DNA from: Microcebus murinus
Lineage: Eukaryota; Chordata; Mammalia; Primates; Cheirogaleidae
Direction: 5' to 3'
Length of the DNA: 64,000 nt
Assembly: GCF_040939455.1 (NCBI RefSeq)
Contig: NC_134119.1
Span: 69,674,890-69,738,889, forward strand
Made by a program: the position numbers and the translations under genes. This document shows, piece after piece, positions 25,401 through 40,400 of this stretch (the stretch's first letter is position 1; the number at the start of each line of letters is the position of its first letter). The notes beneath the pieces are model-generated. The model had not been told where the DNA came from, did not search any database, and was given only the letters and a program-made list of their open reading frames with translations.

Positions 25401-28400
25401 CAGTGAACGTGAGAACCGGGAGGAGGAGGGGGCTGTGTGATACGCAGTGAACGTGAGAACCGGGAGGAGGAGGTGGCTGTGGGACACGCAGTGAACGTGA
25501 GAACCAGGAGGAGGAGGGGGCTGTGTGACACGCAGTGAACGTGAGAACCAGGAGGAGGAGGGGGCTGTGTGATACGCAGTGAACGTGAGAACCGGGAGGA
25601 GGTGGTGGCTGTGTGACACGCAGTGAACGTGAGAACCAGGAGGAGGAGGTGGCTGTGTGACACGCAGTGAACGTGAGAACCGGGAGGAGGAGGTGGCTGT
25701 GGGACACGCAGTGAACGTGAGAACCAGGAGGAGGAGGGGGCTGTGTGACACGCAGTGAACGTGAGAACCGGGAGGAGGAGGTGGCTGTGTGACACGCAGT
25801 GAACGTGAGAACCGGGAGGAGGAGGTGGCTGTGTGACACGCAGTGAACGTGAGAACCGGGAGGAGGAGGTGGCTGTGTGACACGCAGTGAACGTGAGAAC
25901 CGGGAGGAGGAGGTGGCTGTGTGACACGCAGTGAACGTGAGAACCAGGAGGAGGAGGTGGCTGTGTGACACACAGTGAACGTGAGAACCGGGAGGAGGAG
26001 GTGGCTGTGTGACACGCAGTGAACGTGAGAACCAGGAGGAGGAGGGGGCTGTGTGACACGCAGTGAATGTGAGAACCGGGAGGAGGAGGTGGCTGTGTGA
26101 CACACAGTGAACGTGAGAACCGGGAGGAGGAGGTGGGTGTGTGACACGCAGTGAATGTGAGAACCAGGAGGAGGAGGTGGCTGTGTGACACGCAGTGAAC
26201 GAGAGAACCGGGAGGAGGAGGTGGGTGTGTGACACACAGTGAACGTGAGAACCAGGAGGAGGAGGTGGCTGTGTGACACGCAGTGAACGTGAGAACCGGG
26301 AGGAGGAGGGGGCTGTGTGACACGCAGTGAACGTGAGAACCGGGAGGAGGAGGTGGCTGTGTGACACGCAGTGAATGTGAGAACCAGGAGGAGGAGGTGG
26401 CTGTGTGACACGCAGTGAATGTGAGAACCGGGAGGAGGAGGTGGCTGTGTGACACGCAGTGAACGTGAGAACCGGGAGGAGGAGGTGGGTGTGTGACACG
26501 CAGTGAACGTGAGAACCGGGAGGAGGAGGTGACTGTGCGACACGCAGTGAACTTGAGAACCGGGAGGAGGAGGTGGCTGTGTGACACACAGTGAACGTGA
26601 GAACCGGGAGGAGGAGGTGGCTGTGTGACACGCAGTGAACGTGAGAACCGGGAGGAGGTGGCTCTGCGACACGCAGTGAACTTGAGAACCGGGAGGAGGA
26701 GGTGGCTGTGTGACACACAGTGAACGTGAGAACCAGGAGGAGGAGGTGGGTGTGTGACACGCAGTGAACGTGAGAACCGGGAGGAGGAGGTGGGTGTGTG
26801 ACACACAGTGAACGTGAGAACCAGGAGGAGGAGGTGGGTGTGTGACACGCAGTGAACGTGAGAACCGGGAGGAGGAGGTGGGTGTGTGACACACAGTGAA
26901 CGTGAGAACCAGGAGGAGGAGGTGGGTGTGTGACACGCAGTGAACGTGAGAACCGGGAGGAGGAGGTGGCTGTGCGACACGCAGTGAACGTGAGAACCAG
27001 GAGGAGGAGGTGGCTGTGTGACACGCAGTGAACGTGAGAACCAGGAGGAGGAGGTGGCTGTGTGACACGCAGTGAACGTGAGAACCGGGAGGAGGAGGGG
27101 GCTGTGTGACACACAGTGAACTTGAGAACCGGGAGGAGGAGGTGGCTGTGTGACACGCAGTGAACGTGAGAACCGGGAAAAGGAGGGGGCTGTGTGACAC
27201 ACAGTGAACTTGAGAACCGGGAGGAGGAGGTGGCTGTGGGACACGCAGTGAACTTGAGAACCAGGAGGAGGAGGTGGCTGTGTGACACGCAGTGAACGTG
27301 AGAACCGGGAGGAGGAGGTGGGTGTGTGACACGCAGTGAACGTGAGAACCGGGAGGAGGAGGTGGCTGTGTGACACGCAGTGAACGTGAGAACCGGGAGG
27401 AGGAGGTGGGTGTGTGACACGCAGTGAACGTGAGAACCGGGAGGAGGAGGTGGCTGTGTGACACGCAGTGAACGTGAGAACCGGGAGGAGGAGGTGGGTG
27501 TGTGACACACAGTGAACGTGAGAACCGGGAGGAGGTGGTGGGTGTGTGACACACAGTGAACTTGAGAACCGGGAGGAGGAGGTGGGTGTGTGACACGCAG
27601 TGAACGTGAGAACCGGGAGGAGGTGGCTCTGCGACACGCAGTGAACGTGAGAACCGGGAGGAGGAGGTGGCTGTGTGACACGCAGTGAACGTGAGAACCG
27701 GGAGGAGGAGGTGGCTGTGTGACACGCAGTGAACGTGAGAACCGGGAGGAGGAGGTGGCTGTGCGACACGCAGTGAACGTGAGAACCGGGAGGAGGAGGT
27801 GGGTGTGTGACACGCAGTGAACGTGAGAACCGGGAGGAGGAGGTGGCTGTGGGACACGCAGTGAACGTGAGAACCAGGAGGAGGAGGTGGCTGTGCGACA
27901 CGCAGTGAACGTGAGAACCAGGAGGAGGAGGTGGCTGTGTGACACGCAGTGAACGTGAGAACCGGGAGGAGGAGGTGGCTGTGTGATACGCAGTGAACGT
28001 GAGAACCGGGAGGAGGAGGTGGCTGTGTGACACGCAGTGAACGTGAGAACCGGGAGGAGGAGGTGGCTGTGGGACACGCAGTGAACGTGAGAACCGGGAG
28101 GAGGAGGTGGCTGTGTGACACGCAGTGAACGTGAGAACCGGGAGGAGGTAGTGGCTGTGTGACACGCAGTGAACGTGAGAACCGGGAGGAGGAGGTGGCT
28201 GTGTGACACGCAGTGAACGTGAGAACCAGAAGGAGGAGGTGGGTGTGTGACACACAGTGAACGTGAGAACCGGGAGGAGGAGGTGGGTGTGTGACACGCA
28301 GTGAACGTGAGAACCGGGAGGAGGAGGTGGCTGTGTGACACGCAGTGAACGTGAGAACCGGGAGGAGGAGGTGGGTGTGTGACACGCAGTGAATGTGAGA

Positions 28401-31400
28401 ACCGGGAGGAGGAGGTGGGTGTGTGACACGCAGTGAACGTGAGAACCAGGAGGAGGAGGTGGCTGTGCGACACACAGTGAACGTGAGAACCAGGAGGAGG
28501 AGGTGGCTGTGTGACACGCAGTGAATGTGAGAACCGGGAGGAGGAGGTGGGTGTGTGACACGCAGTGAACGTGAGAACCGGGAGGAGGAGGTGGCTGTGT
28601 GACACGCAGTGAACGTGAGAACCGGGAGGAGGAGGTGGGTGTGTGACACACAGTGAACGTGAGAACCGGGAGGAGGAGGTGGCTGTGTGACACACAGTGA
28701 ACGTGAGAACCAGGAGGAGGAGGGGGCTGTGTGACACGCAGTGAACGTGAGAACCAGGAGGAGGTGGTGGGTGTGTGACACACAGTGAATGTGAGAACCG
28801 GGAGGAGGAGGTGGCTGTGTGACACGCAGTGAACGTGAGAACCAGGAGGAGGAGGTGGCTGTGGGACACGCAGTGAACGTGAGAACCGGGAGGAGGAGGT
28901 GGCTGTGTGACACACAGTGACTGTGAGAACCAGGAGGAGGAGGGAGCTGTGTGACACACAGTGAACGTGAGAACCGGGAGGAGGAGGGGGCTGTGTGACA
29001 CGCAGTGAACGTGAGAACCGGGAGGAGGAGGTGGCTGTGTGACACGCAGTGAACGTGAGAACCGGGAGGAGGAGGTGGGTGTGTGACACGCAGTGAACGT
29101 GAGAACCAGGAGGAGGAGGTGGCTGTGTGACACGCAGTGAACGTGAGAACCGGGAGGAGGAGGTGGCTGTGCGACACGCAGTGAACGTGAGAACCGGGAG
29201 GAGGAGGTGGGTGTGTGACACGCAGTGAACGTGAGAACCGGGAGGAGGAGGTGGGTGTGGGACACGCAGTGAATGTGAGAACCGGGAGGAGGAGGTGGCT
29301 GTGCGACACGCAGTGAACGTGAGAACCAGGAGGAGGAGGTGGCTGTGCGACACGCAGTGAACGTGAGAACCAGGAGGAGGAGGGGGCTGTGGGACACGCA
29401 GTGAACGTGAGAACCAGGAGGAGGAGGGGGCTGTGGGACACACAGTGAACGTGAGAACCGGGAGGAGGAGGTGGGTGTGTGACACGCAGTGAACGTGAGA
29501 ACCGGGAGGAGGAGGGGGCTGTGTGACACACAGTGAACGTGAGAACCGGGAGGAGGAGGGGGCTGTGTGACACGCAGTGAACGTGAGAAACGGGAGGAGG
29601 AGGTGGCTGTGTGACACGCAGTGAACGTGAGAACCGGGAGGAGGAGGTGGGTGTGTGACACGCAGTGAACGTGAGAACCAGGAGGAGGAGGTGGGTGTGT
29701 GACACGCAGTGAACGTGAGAACCAGGAGGAGGAGGTGGCTCTGTGACACGCAGTGAACGTGAGAACCAGGAGGAGGAGGTGGCTGTGTGACACGCAGTGA
29801 ATGTGAGAACCAGGAGGAGGAGGGGGCTGTGGGACACGCAGTGAACGTGAGAACCGGGAGGAGGAGGTGGCTGTGTGACACGCAGTGAACGTGAGAACCG
29901 GGAGGAGGAGGTGGCTGTGCGAAACGCAGTGAACGTGAGAACCGGGAGGAGGAGGTGGCTGTGTGACACGCAGTGAACGTGAGAACCGGGAGGAGGAGGT
30001 GGCTGTGCGACACGCAGTGAATGTGAGAACCAGGAGGAGGAGGGGGCTGTGTGACACGCAGTGAACGTGAGAACCGGGAGGAGGAGGTGGCTGTGCGACA
30101 CGCAGTGAAAGTCAGAACCGGGAGGAGGAGGTGGGTGTGTGACACGCAGTGAACGTGAGAACCGGGAGGAGGAGGTGGCTGTGTGACACGCAGTGAACGT
30201 GAGAACCGGGAGGAGGAGGTGGGTGTGCGACACGCAGTGAAAGTGAGAACCGGGAGGAGGAGGTGGGTGTGTGACACGCAGTGAACGTGAGAACCAGGAG
30301 GAGGAGGTGGCTGTGTGACACGCAGTGAACGTGAGAACCGGGAGGAGGAGGTGGCTGTGCGACACGCAGTGAAAGTGAGAACCGGGAGGAGGAGGTGGGT
30401 GTGTGACACGCAGTGAAAGTGAGAACCGGGAGGAGGAGGTGGCTGTGCGACACGCAGTGAACGTGAGAACCAGGAGGAGGAGTTGGCTGTGTGACACGCA
30501 GTGAACGTGAGAACCGGGAGGAGGAGGTGGCTGTGTGACACACAGTGAACGTGAGTACCAGGAGGAGGAGGTGGCTGTGTGACACACAGTGAACGTGAGA
30601 ACCGGGAGGAGGAGGTGGGTGTGTGACACACAGTGAACGTGAGAACCGGGAGGAGGAGGTGGCTGTGCGACACGCAGTGAACGTGAGAACCGGGAGGAGG
30701 AGGTGGCTGTGTGACACGCAGTGAACGTGAGAACAGGGAGGAGGAGGTGGCTGTGCGACACGCAGTGAACGTGAGAACCGGGAGGAGGAGGTGGGTGTGT
30801 GACACGCAGTGAACGTGAGAACCAGGAGGAGGAGGTGGCTGTGCGACACGCAGTGAACGTGAGAACCAGGAGGAGGAGGTGGCTGTGTGACACGCAGTGA
30901 ACGTGAGAACCAGGAGGAGGTGGTGGGTGTGTGACACACAGTGAATGTGAGAACCGGGAGGAGGAGGTGGCTGTGTGACACGCAGTGAACGTGAGAACCA
31001 GGAGGAGGTGGTGGGTGTGTGACACGCAGTGAACGTGAGAACCGGGAGGAGGAGGTGGCTGTGGGACACGCAGTGAACGTGAGAACCAGGAGGAGGAGGT
31101 GGCTGTGGGACACGCAGTGAACGTGAGAACCGGGAGGAGGAGGTGGCTGTGTGACACGCAGTGAACGTGAGAACCGGGAGGAGGAGGTGGCTGTGCGACA
31201 CGCAGTGAACGTGAGAACCGGGAGGAGGAGGTGGCTGTGTGACACACAGTGAACGTGAGAACCGGGAGGAGGAGGTGGCTGTGTGACACGCAGTGAACGT
31301 GAGAACCGGGAGGAGGAGGGGGCTGTGTGACACGCAGTGAACGTGAGAACCAGGAGGAGGTAATGGCTGTGCGACACGCAGTGAACGTGAGAACCAAGAG

Positions 31401-34400
31401 GAGGAGGTGGCTTTGTGACACGCAGTGAACGTGAGAACCGGGAGGAGGAGGTGGCTGTGTGACACGCAGTGAACGTGAGAACCGGGAGGAGGAGGTGGCT
31501 GTGTGACACGCAGTGAACGTGAGAACCGGGAGGAGGAGGTGGCTGTGTGACACGCAGTGAACGTGAGAACCAAGAGGAGGAGGTGGCTGTGTGACACGCA
31601 GTGAACGTGAGAACCGGGAGGAGGAGGTGGCTGTGTGACACGCAGTGAACCTGAGAACCAGGAGGAGGTGGTGGGTGTGTGACACACAGTGAACGTGAGA
31701 ACCAGGAGGAGGAGGTGGCTGTGTGACACGCAGTGAACGTGAGAACCGGGAGGAGGAGGGGGCTGTGTGACACGCAGTGAACGTGAGAACCAGGAGGAGG
31801 TGGTGGGTGTGTGACACACAGTGAACGTGAGAACCAGGAGGAGGTGGTGGCTGTGTGACACACAGTGAACGTGAGAACCAGGAGGAGGAGGTGGCTGTGT
31901 GACACGCAGTGAACCTGAGAACCAGGAGGAGGTGGTGGGTGTGTGACACACAGTGAACGTGAGAACCAGGAGGAGGTGGTGGCTGTGTGACACACAGTGA
32001 ACGTGAGAACCAGGAGGAGGAGGGGGCTGTGGGACACGCAGTGAACGTGAGAACCAGGAGGAGGAGGTGGCTGTGGGACACGCAGTGAACATGAGAACCG
32101 GGAGGAGGAGGTGGCTGTGGGACACGCAGTGAACGTGAGAACCGGGAGGAGGAGGTGGCTGTGTGACACGCAGTGAACGTGAGAACCGGGAGGAGGAGGT
32201 GGCTGTGCGACACGCAGTGAACGTGAGAACCAGGAGGAGGAGGTGGCTGTGCGACACGCAGTGAACGTGAGAACCAGGAGGAGGAGGTGGCTGTGCGACA
32301 CGCAGTGAACGTGAGAACCGGGAGGAGGAGGGGGCTGTGTGACACGCAGTGAACGTGAGAACCGGGAGGAGGAGGTGGCTGTGCGACACGCAGTGAACGT
32401 AGAACCGGGAGGAGGAGGGGGCTGTGTGACACGCAGTGAACGTGAGAACCAGGAGGAGGAGGTGGCTGTGCGACACGCAGTGAACGTGAGAACCGGGAGG
32501 AGGAGGGGGCTGTGTGACACGCAGTGAACGTGAGAACCGGGAGGAGGAGGTGGGTGTGTGACACGCAGTGAACGTGAGAACCGGGAGGAGGAGGTGGCTG
32601 TGTGACACGCAGTGAACGTGAGAACCAGGAGGAGGTAGCGGCTGTGTGACACGCAGTGAACGTGAGAACCAGGAGGAGGAGGTGGCTGTGTGACACGCAG
32701 TGAACGTGAGAACCGGGAGGAGAAGGTGGGTGTGTGACACGCAGTGAACGTGATAAACGGGAGGAGGAGGTGGGTGTGTGACACGCAGTGAACGTGAGAA
32801 CCGGGAGGAGGAGGTGGGTGTGTGACACGCAGTGAACGTGAGAACCGGGAGGAGGAGGTGGGTGTGTGACACGCAGTGAACGTGAGAACCGGGAGGAGGA
32901 GGTGGCTGTGTGACACGCAGTGAACGTGAGAACCGGGAGGAGGAGGTGGCTGTGTGACACGCAGTGAACGTGAGAACCGGGAGGAGGTGGTGGCTGTGTG
33001 ACACGCAGTGAACGTGAGAACCGGGAGGAGGAGGTGGCTGTGTGACACGCAGTGAACGTGAGAACCGGGAGGAGGAGGTGGCTGTGTGACACGCAGTGAA
33101 CGTGAGAACCGGGAGGAGGAGGTGGCTGTGTGACACGCAGTGAACGTGATAACCGGGAGGAGGTGGTGGCTGTGTGACACGCAGTGAACGTGAGAACCGG
33201 GAGGAGGAGGTGGGTGTGTGACACGCAGTGAACGTGAGAACCGGGAGGAGGAGGTGGCTGTGTGACACGCCGTGAACGTGATAACCGGGAGGAGGAGGTG
33301 GCTGTGTGACACGCAGTGAACGTGAGAACCGGGAGGAGGTGGTGGGTGTGTGACACGCAGAGAGCGTGAGAACCGGGAGGAGGAGGTGGCTGTGTGACAC
33401 GCAGTGAACGTGAGAACCGGGAGGAGGAGGTGGGTGTGTGACACACAGTGAACGTGAGAACCGGGAGGAGGAGGTGGCTGTGTGACACGCAGTGAACGTG
33501 AGAACCGGGAGGAGGAGGTGGGTGTGTGACACGCAGTGAACGTGAGAACCAGGAGGAGGAGGTGGCTGTGTGACACGCAGTGAACGTGAGAACCGGGAGG
33601 AGGAGGTGGGTGTGCGACACGCAGTGAACGTGAGAACCGGGAGGAGGAGGTGGGTGTGCGACACGCAGTGAACGTGAGAACCGGGAGGAGGAGGTGGCTG
33701 TGTGACACGCAATGAACGTGAGAACCGGGAGGAGGAGGTGGCTGTGCGACACGCAGTGAATGTGAGAACCAGGAGGAGGAGGTGGCTGTGCGACACGCCG
33801 TGAACGTGTGAACCAGGAGGAGGAGGTGGCTGTGTGACACGCAGTGAATGTGAGAACCAGGAGGAGGAGGTGGCTGTGCGACACGCAGTGAACGTGAGAA
33901 CCGGGAGGAGGAGGTGGCTGTGTGACACGCAGTGAACGTGAGAACCGGGAGGAGGAGGTGGCTGTGTGACACGCAGTGAACGTGAGAACCGGGAAGAGGA
34001 GGGGGCTGTGTGACACGCAGTGAACGTGAGAACCGGGAGGAGGAGGTGGCTGTGTGACACGCAGTGAACGTGAGAACCGGGAGGAGGAGGTGGCTGTGTG
34101 ACAAGCAGTGAACGTGAGAACCGGGAGGAGGAGGGGGCTGTGTGACACGCAGTGAACGTGAGAACCGGGAGGAGGAGGTGGCTGTGTGACACGCAGTGAA
34201 CATGAGAACCAGGAGGAGGAGGTGGCTGTGTGACACGCAGTGAACGTGAGAACCAGGAGGAGGAGGTGGGTGTGTGACACGCAGTGAACGTGAGAACCAG
34301 GAGGAGGAGGTGGCTGTGTGACACGCAGTGAACGTGAGAACCGGGAGGAGGAGGTGGCTGTGTGACACGCAGTGAACGTGAGAACCGGGAGGAGGAGGTG

Positions 34401-37400
34401 GCTCTGTGACACCCAGTGAACGTGAGAACCGGGAGGAGGAGGTGGCTGTGTGACACGCAGTGAACGTGAGAACCGGGAGGAGGAGGTGGCTGTGCGACAC
34501 GCAGTGAACGTGAGAACCAGGAGGAGGAGGTGGCTGTGTGACACACAGTGAACGTGAGAACCGGGAGGAGGAGGTGGCTGTACGACACGCAGTGAACGTG
34601 AGAACCGGGAGGAGGAGGTGGCTCTGTGACACGCAGTGAACGTGAGAACCGGGAGGAGGAGGTGGCTGTGTGACACGCAGTGAACGTGAGAACCGGGAGG
34701 AGGAGGTGGGTGTGTGACACGCAGTGAACGTGAGAACCGGGAGGAGGAGGTGGCTGTGTGACACGCCGTGAACGTGATAACCAGGAGGAGGAGGTGGCTG
34801 TGTGACACGCAGTGAACGTGAGAACCGGGAGGAGGTGGTGGGTGTGTGACACGCAGAGAGCGTGAGAACCGGGAGGAGGAGGTGGGTGTGTGACACACAG
34901 TGAACGTGAGAACCGGGAGGAGGAGGTGGCTGTGTGACACGCAGTGAACGTGAGAACCGGGAGGAGGAGGTGGGTGTGTGACACGCAGTGAACGTGAGAA
35001 CCAGGAGGAGGAGGTGGCTGTGTGACACGCAGTGAACGTGAGAACCGGGAGGAGGAGGTGGGTGTGCGACACGCAGTGAACGTGAGAACCGGGAGGAGGA
35101 GGTGGGTGTGCGACACGCAGTGAACGTGAGAACCGGGAGGAGGAGGTGGCTGTGTGACACGCAGTGAACGTGAGAACCAGGAGGAGGTAATGGCTGTGCG
35201 ACACGCAGTGAACGTGAGAACCAAGAGGAGGAGGTGGCTGTGTGACACGCAGTGAACGTGAGAACCGGGAGGAGGAGGTGGCTGTGTGACACGCAGTGAA
35301 CGTGAGAACCGGGAGGAGGAGGTGGCTGTGTGACACGCAGTGAACATGAGAACCGGGAGGAGGAGGTGGCTGTGTGACACGCAGTGAACGTGAGAACCAA
35401 GAGGAGGAGGTGGCTGTGTGACACGCAGTGAACGTGAGAACCTGGAGGAGGAGGTGGCTGTGTGACACACAGTGAACGTGAGAACCGTGAGGAGGTGGTG
35501 GGTGTGTGACACACAGTGAACGTGAGAACCAGGAGGAGGTGGTGGCTGTGTGACACACAGTGAACGTGAGAACCAGGAGGAGGAGGGGGCTGTGGGACAC
35601 GCAGTGAACGTGAGAACCAGGAGGAGGAGGTGTCTGTGGGACACGCAGTGAACATGAGAACCGGGAGGAGGAGGTGGCTGTGGGACACGCAGTGAACGTG
35701 AGAACCGGGAGGAGGAGGTGGCTCTGTGACACGCAGTGAACGTGAGAACCGGGAGGAGGAGGTGGCTGTGCGACACGCAGTGAACGTGAGAACCAGGAGG
35801 AGGAGGTGGCTGTGTGACACACAGTGAACGTGAGAACCGGGAGGAGGAGGTGGGTGTGTGACACGCAGTGAACGTGAGAACCAGGAGGAGGAGGTGGCTG
35901 TGCGACACGCAGTGAACGTGAGAACCAGGAGGAGGAGGTGGCTGTGCGACACGCAGTGAACGTGAGAACCGGGAGGAGGAGGGGGCTGTGTGACACGCAG
36001 TGAACTTGAGAACCAGGAGGAGGAGGTGGCTGTGCGACACGCAGTGAACGTGAGAACCGGGAGGAGGAGGGGGCTGTGTGACACGCAGTGAACGTGAGAA
36101 CCGGGAGGAGGATGTGGCTGTGCGACACGCAGTGAACGTGAGAACCGGGAGGAGGAGGTGGCTGTGCGACACGCAGTGAACGTGAGAACCAGGAGGAGGA
36201 GGTGGCTGTGCGACACGCAGTGAACGTGAGAACCGGGAGGAGGAGGGGGCTGTGTGACACGCAGTGAACGTGAGAACCGGGAGGAGGAGGTGGCTGTGCG
36301 ACACGCAGTGAACGTGAGAACCGGGAGGAGGAGGTGGGTGTGCGACACGCAGTGAACGTGAGAACCGGGAGGAGGAGGTGGGTGTGCGACACGCAGTGAA
36401 CGTGAGAACCGGGAGGAGGAGGTGGCTGTGTGACACGCAATGAACGTGAGAACCGGGAGGAGGAGGTGGCTGTGCGACACGCAGTGAATGTGAGAACCAG
36501 GAGGAGGAGGTGGCTGTGCGACACGCAGTGAACGTGTGAACCAGGAGGAGGAGGTGGCTGTGCGACACGCAGTGAACCTGAGAACCGGGAGGAGGAGGTG
36601 GCTGTGTGACACGCAGTGAACGTGAGAACCGGGAGGAGGAGGTGGCTGTGTTACACGCAGTGAACGTGAGAACCGGGAGGAGGAGGTGGCTGTGTGACAC
36701 GCAGTGAACGTGAGAACCGGGAGGAGGAGGGGGCTGTGTGACACGCAGTGAACGTGAGAACCGGGAGGAGGAGGTGGCTGTGTGACACGCAGTGAACGTG
36801 AGAACCGGGAGGAGGAGGTGGCTGTGTGACACGCAGTGAACGGGAGAACCGGGAGGAGGAGGGGGCTGTGTGACACGCAGTGAACGTGAGAACCGGGAGG
36901 AGGAGGTGGCTGTGTGACACGCAGTGAACATGAGAACCGGGAGGAGGAGGTGGCTGTGTGACACGCAGTGAACGTGAGAACCAGGAGGAGGAGGTGGGTG
37001 TGTGACACGCAGTGAACGTGAGAACCAGGAGGAGGAGGTGGCTGTGTGACACGCAGTGAACGTGAGAACCGGGAGGAGGAGGGGGCTGTGGGACACGCAG
37101 TGAACGTGAGAACCAGGAGGAGGAGGTGGCTGTGTGACACGCAGTGAACGTGAGAACCGGGAGGAGGAGGTGGCTCTGTGACACGCAGTGAACGTGAGAA
37201 CCGGGAGGAGGAGGTGGCTGTGTGACACGCAGTGAATGTGAGAACCGGGAGGAGGAGGTGGCTGTGCGACACGCAGTGAACGTGAGAACCAAGAGGAGGA
37301 GGTGGCTGTGTGACACACAGTGAACGTGAGAACCGGGAGGAGGAGGTGGCTGTACGACACGCAGTGAACGTGAGAACCGGGAGGAGGAGGTGGCTGTACG

Positions 37401-40400
37401 ACACGCAGTGAACGTGAGAACCGGGAGGAGGAGGTGGCTCTGTGACACGCAGTGAACGTGAGAACCGGGAGGAGGAGATGGCTGTGTGACACGCAGTGAA
37501 CGTGAGAACCGGGAGGAGGAGGTGGCTGTGTGACACGCAGTGAACGTGAGAACCGGGAGGAGGAGGTGGGTGTGTGACACGCAGTGAACGTGAGAACCGG
37601 GAGGAGGAGGTGGCTGTGTGACACGCCGTGAACGTGATAACCAGGAGGAGGAGGTGGCTGTGTGACACGCAGTGAACGTGAGAACCGGGAGGAGGTGGTG
37701 GGTGTGTGACACGCAGAGAGCGTGAGAACCGGGAGGAGGAGGTGGGTGTGTGACACACAGTGAACGTGAGAACCGGGAGGAGGAGGTGGCTGTGTGACAC
37801 GCAGTGAACGTGAGAACCGGGAGGAGGAGGTGGCTGTGCGACACACAGTGAACGTGAGAACCAGGAGGAGGAGGGGGCTGTGTGACACGCAGTGAACGTG
37901 AGAACCAGGAGGAGGAGGTGGCTGTGTGACACGCAGTGAACGTGAGAACCGGGAGGAGGAGGTGGCTGTGTGACACGCAGTGAACGTGAGAACCAGGAGG
38001 AGGAGGTGGCTCTGTGACACGCAGTGAACGTGAGAACCAGGAGGAGGAGGTGGCTGTGTGACACGCAGTGAATGTGAGAACCAGGAGGAGGAGGGGGCTG
38101 TGGGACACGCAGTGAACGTGAGAACCGGGAGGAGGAGGTGGCTGTGTGACACGCAGTGAACGTGAGAACCGGGAGGAGGAGGTGGCTGTGCGACACGCAG
38201 TGAACGTGAGAACCGGGAGGAGGAGGTGGCTGTGTGACACGCAGTGAACGTGAGAACCGGGAGGAGGAGGTGGCTGTGCGACACGCAGTGAATGTGAGAA
38301 CCAGGAGGAGGAGGGGGCTGTGTGACACGCAGTGAACGTGAGAACCGGGAGGAGGAGGTGGCTGTGCGACACGCAGTGAATGTGAGAACCGGGAGGAGGA
38401 GGTGGGTGTGTGACACGCAGTGAACGTGAGAACCGGGAGGAGGAGGTGGCTGTGCGACACGCAGTGAACGTGAGAACCAGGAGGAGGAGGTGGCTGTGTG
38501 ACATGCAGTGAACGTGAGAACCGGGAGGAGGAGGTGGGTGTGCGACACGCAGTGAAAGTGAGAACCGGGAGGAGGAGGTGGGTGTGTGACACGCAGTGAA
38601 CGTGAGAACCAGGAGGAGGAGGTGGCTGTGTGACACGCAGTGAACGTGAGAACCGGGAGGAGGAGGTGGCTGTGCGACACGCAGTGAAAGTGAGAACCGG
38701 GAGGAGGAGGTGGGTGTGTGACACGCAGTGAACGTGAGAACCGGGAGGAGGAGGTGGCTGTGCGACACGCAGTGAACGTGAGAACCAGGAGGAGGAGGTG
38801 GCTGTGTGACACGCAGTGAACGTGAGAACCGGGAGGAGGAGGTGGCTGTGCGACACGCAGTGAAAGTGAGAACCGGGAGGAGGAGGTGGGTGTGTGACAC
38901 GCAGTGAAAGTGAGAACCGGGAGGAGGAGGTGGCTGTGTGACACGCAGTGAACGTGAGAACCAGGAGGAGGAGGTGGCTGTGTGACACGCAGTGAACGTG
39001 AGAACCGGGAGGAGGAGGTGGCTGTGTGACACACAGTGAACGTGAGTACCAGGAGGAGGAGGTGGCTGTGTGACACACAGTGAACGTGAGAACCGGGAGG
39101 AGGAGGTGGGTGTGTGACACGCAGTGAATGTGAGAACCGGGAGGAGGAGGTGGCTGTGTGACACGCAGTGAACGTGAGAACCGGGAGGAGGAGGTGGCTG
39201 TGTGACACGCAGTGAACGTGAGAACCGGGAGGAGGAGGTGGGTGTGTGACACACAGTGAACGTGAGAACCGGGAGGAGGTGGTGGGTGTGTGACACACAG
39301 TGAACTTGAGAACCGGGAGGAGGAGGTGGGTGTGTGACACACAGTGAACGTGAGAACCGGGAGGAGGAGGTGGCTGTGTGACACGCAGTGAACGTGAGAA
39401 CCGGGAGGAGGTGGCTCTGGGACACGCAGTGAACGTGAGAACCGGGAGGAGGAGGTTGCTGTGTGACACGCAGTGAACGTGAGAACCGGGAGGAGGAGGT
39501 GGCTGTGTGACACGCAGTGAACGTGAGAACCGGGAGGAGGAGGTGGCTGTGTGACACGCAGTGAACGTGAGAACCGGGAGGAGGAGGTGGCTGTGTGACA
39601 CACAGTGAACGTGAGAACCAGGAGGAGGAGGTGGCTGTGTGACACGCAGTGAATGTGAGAACCAGGAGGAGGAGGTGGCTGTGTGACACGCAGTGAACGT
39701 GAGAACCGGGAGAAGGAGGTGGCTGTGTGACACGCAGTGAATGTGAGAACCGGGAGGAGGAGGTGGCTGTGCGACACGCAGTGAACGTGAGAACCGGGAG
39801 GAGGAGGTGGGTGTGTGACACGCAGTGAACGTGAGAACCCGGAGGAGGAGGTGGCTGTGCGACACGCAGTGAACGTGAGAACCAGGAGGAGGAGGTGGCT
39901 GTGTGACACGCAGTGAACGTGAGAACCGGGAGGAGGAGGGGGCTGTGTGATACGCAGTGAACGTGAGAACCGGGAGGAGGAGGTGGCTGTGTGACACGCA
40001 GTGAACGTGAGAACCGGGAGGAGGAGGTGGCTGTGGGACACGCAGTGAACGTGAGAACCAGGAGGAGGAGGGGGCTGTGTGACACGCAGTGAACGTGAGA
40101 ACCGGGAGGAGGAGGTGGCTGTGTGACACGCAGTGAACGTGAGAACCGGGAGGAGGAGGTGGCTGTGTGACACGCAGTGAACGTGAGAACCGGGAGGAGG
40201 AGGTGGCTGTGTGACACGCAGTGAACGTGAGAACCGGGAGGAGGAGGTGGCTGTGTGACACGCAGTGAACGTGAGAACCAGGAGGAGGAGGTGGCTGTGT
40301 GACACACAGTGAACGTGAGAACCGGGAGGAGGAGGTGGCTGTGTGACACGCAGTGAACGTGAGAACCAGGAGGAGGAGGGGGCTGTGTGACACGCAGTGA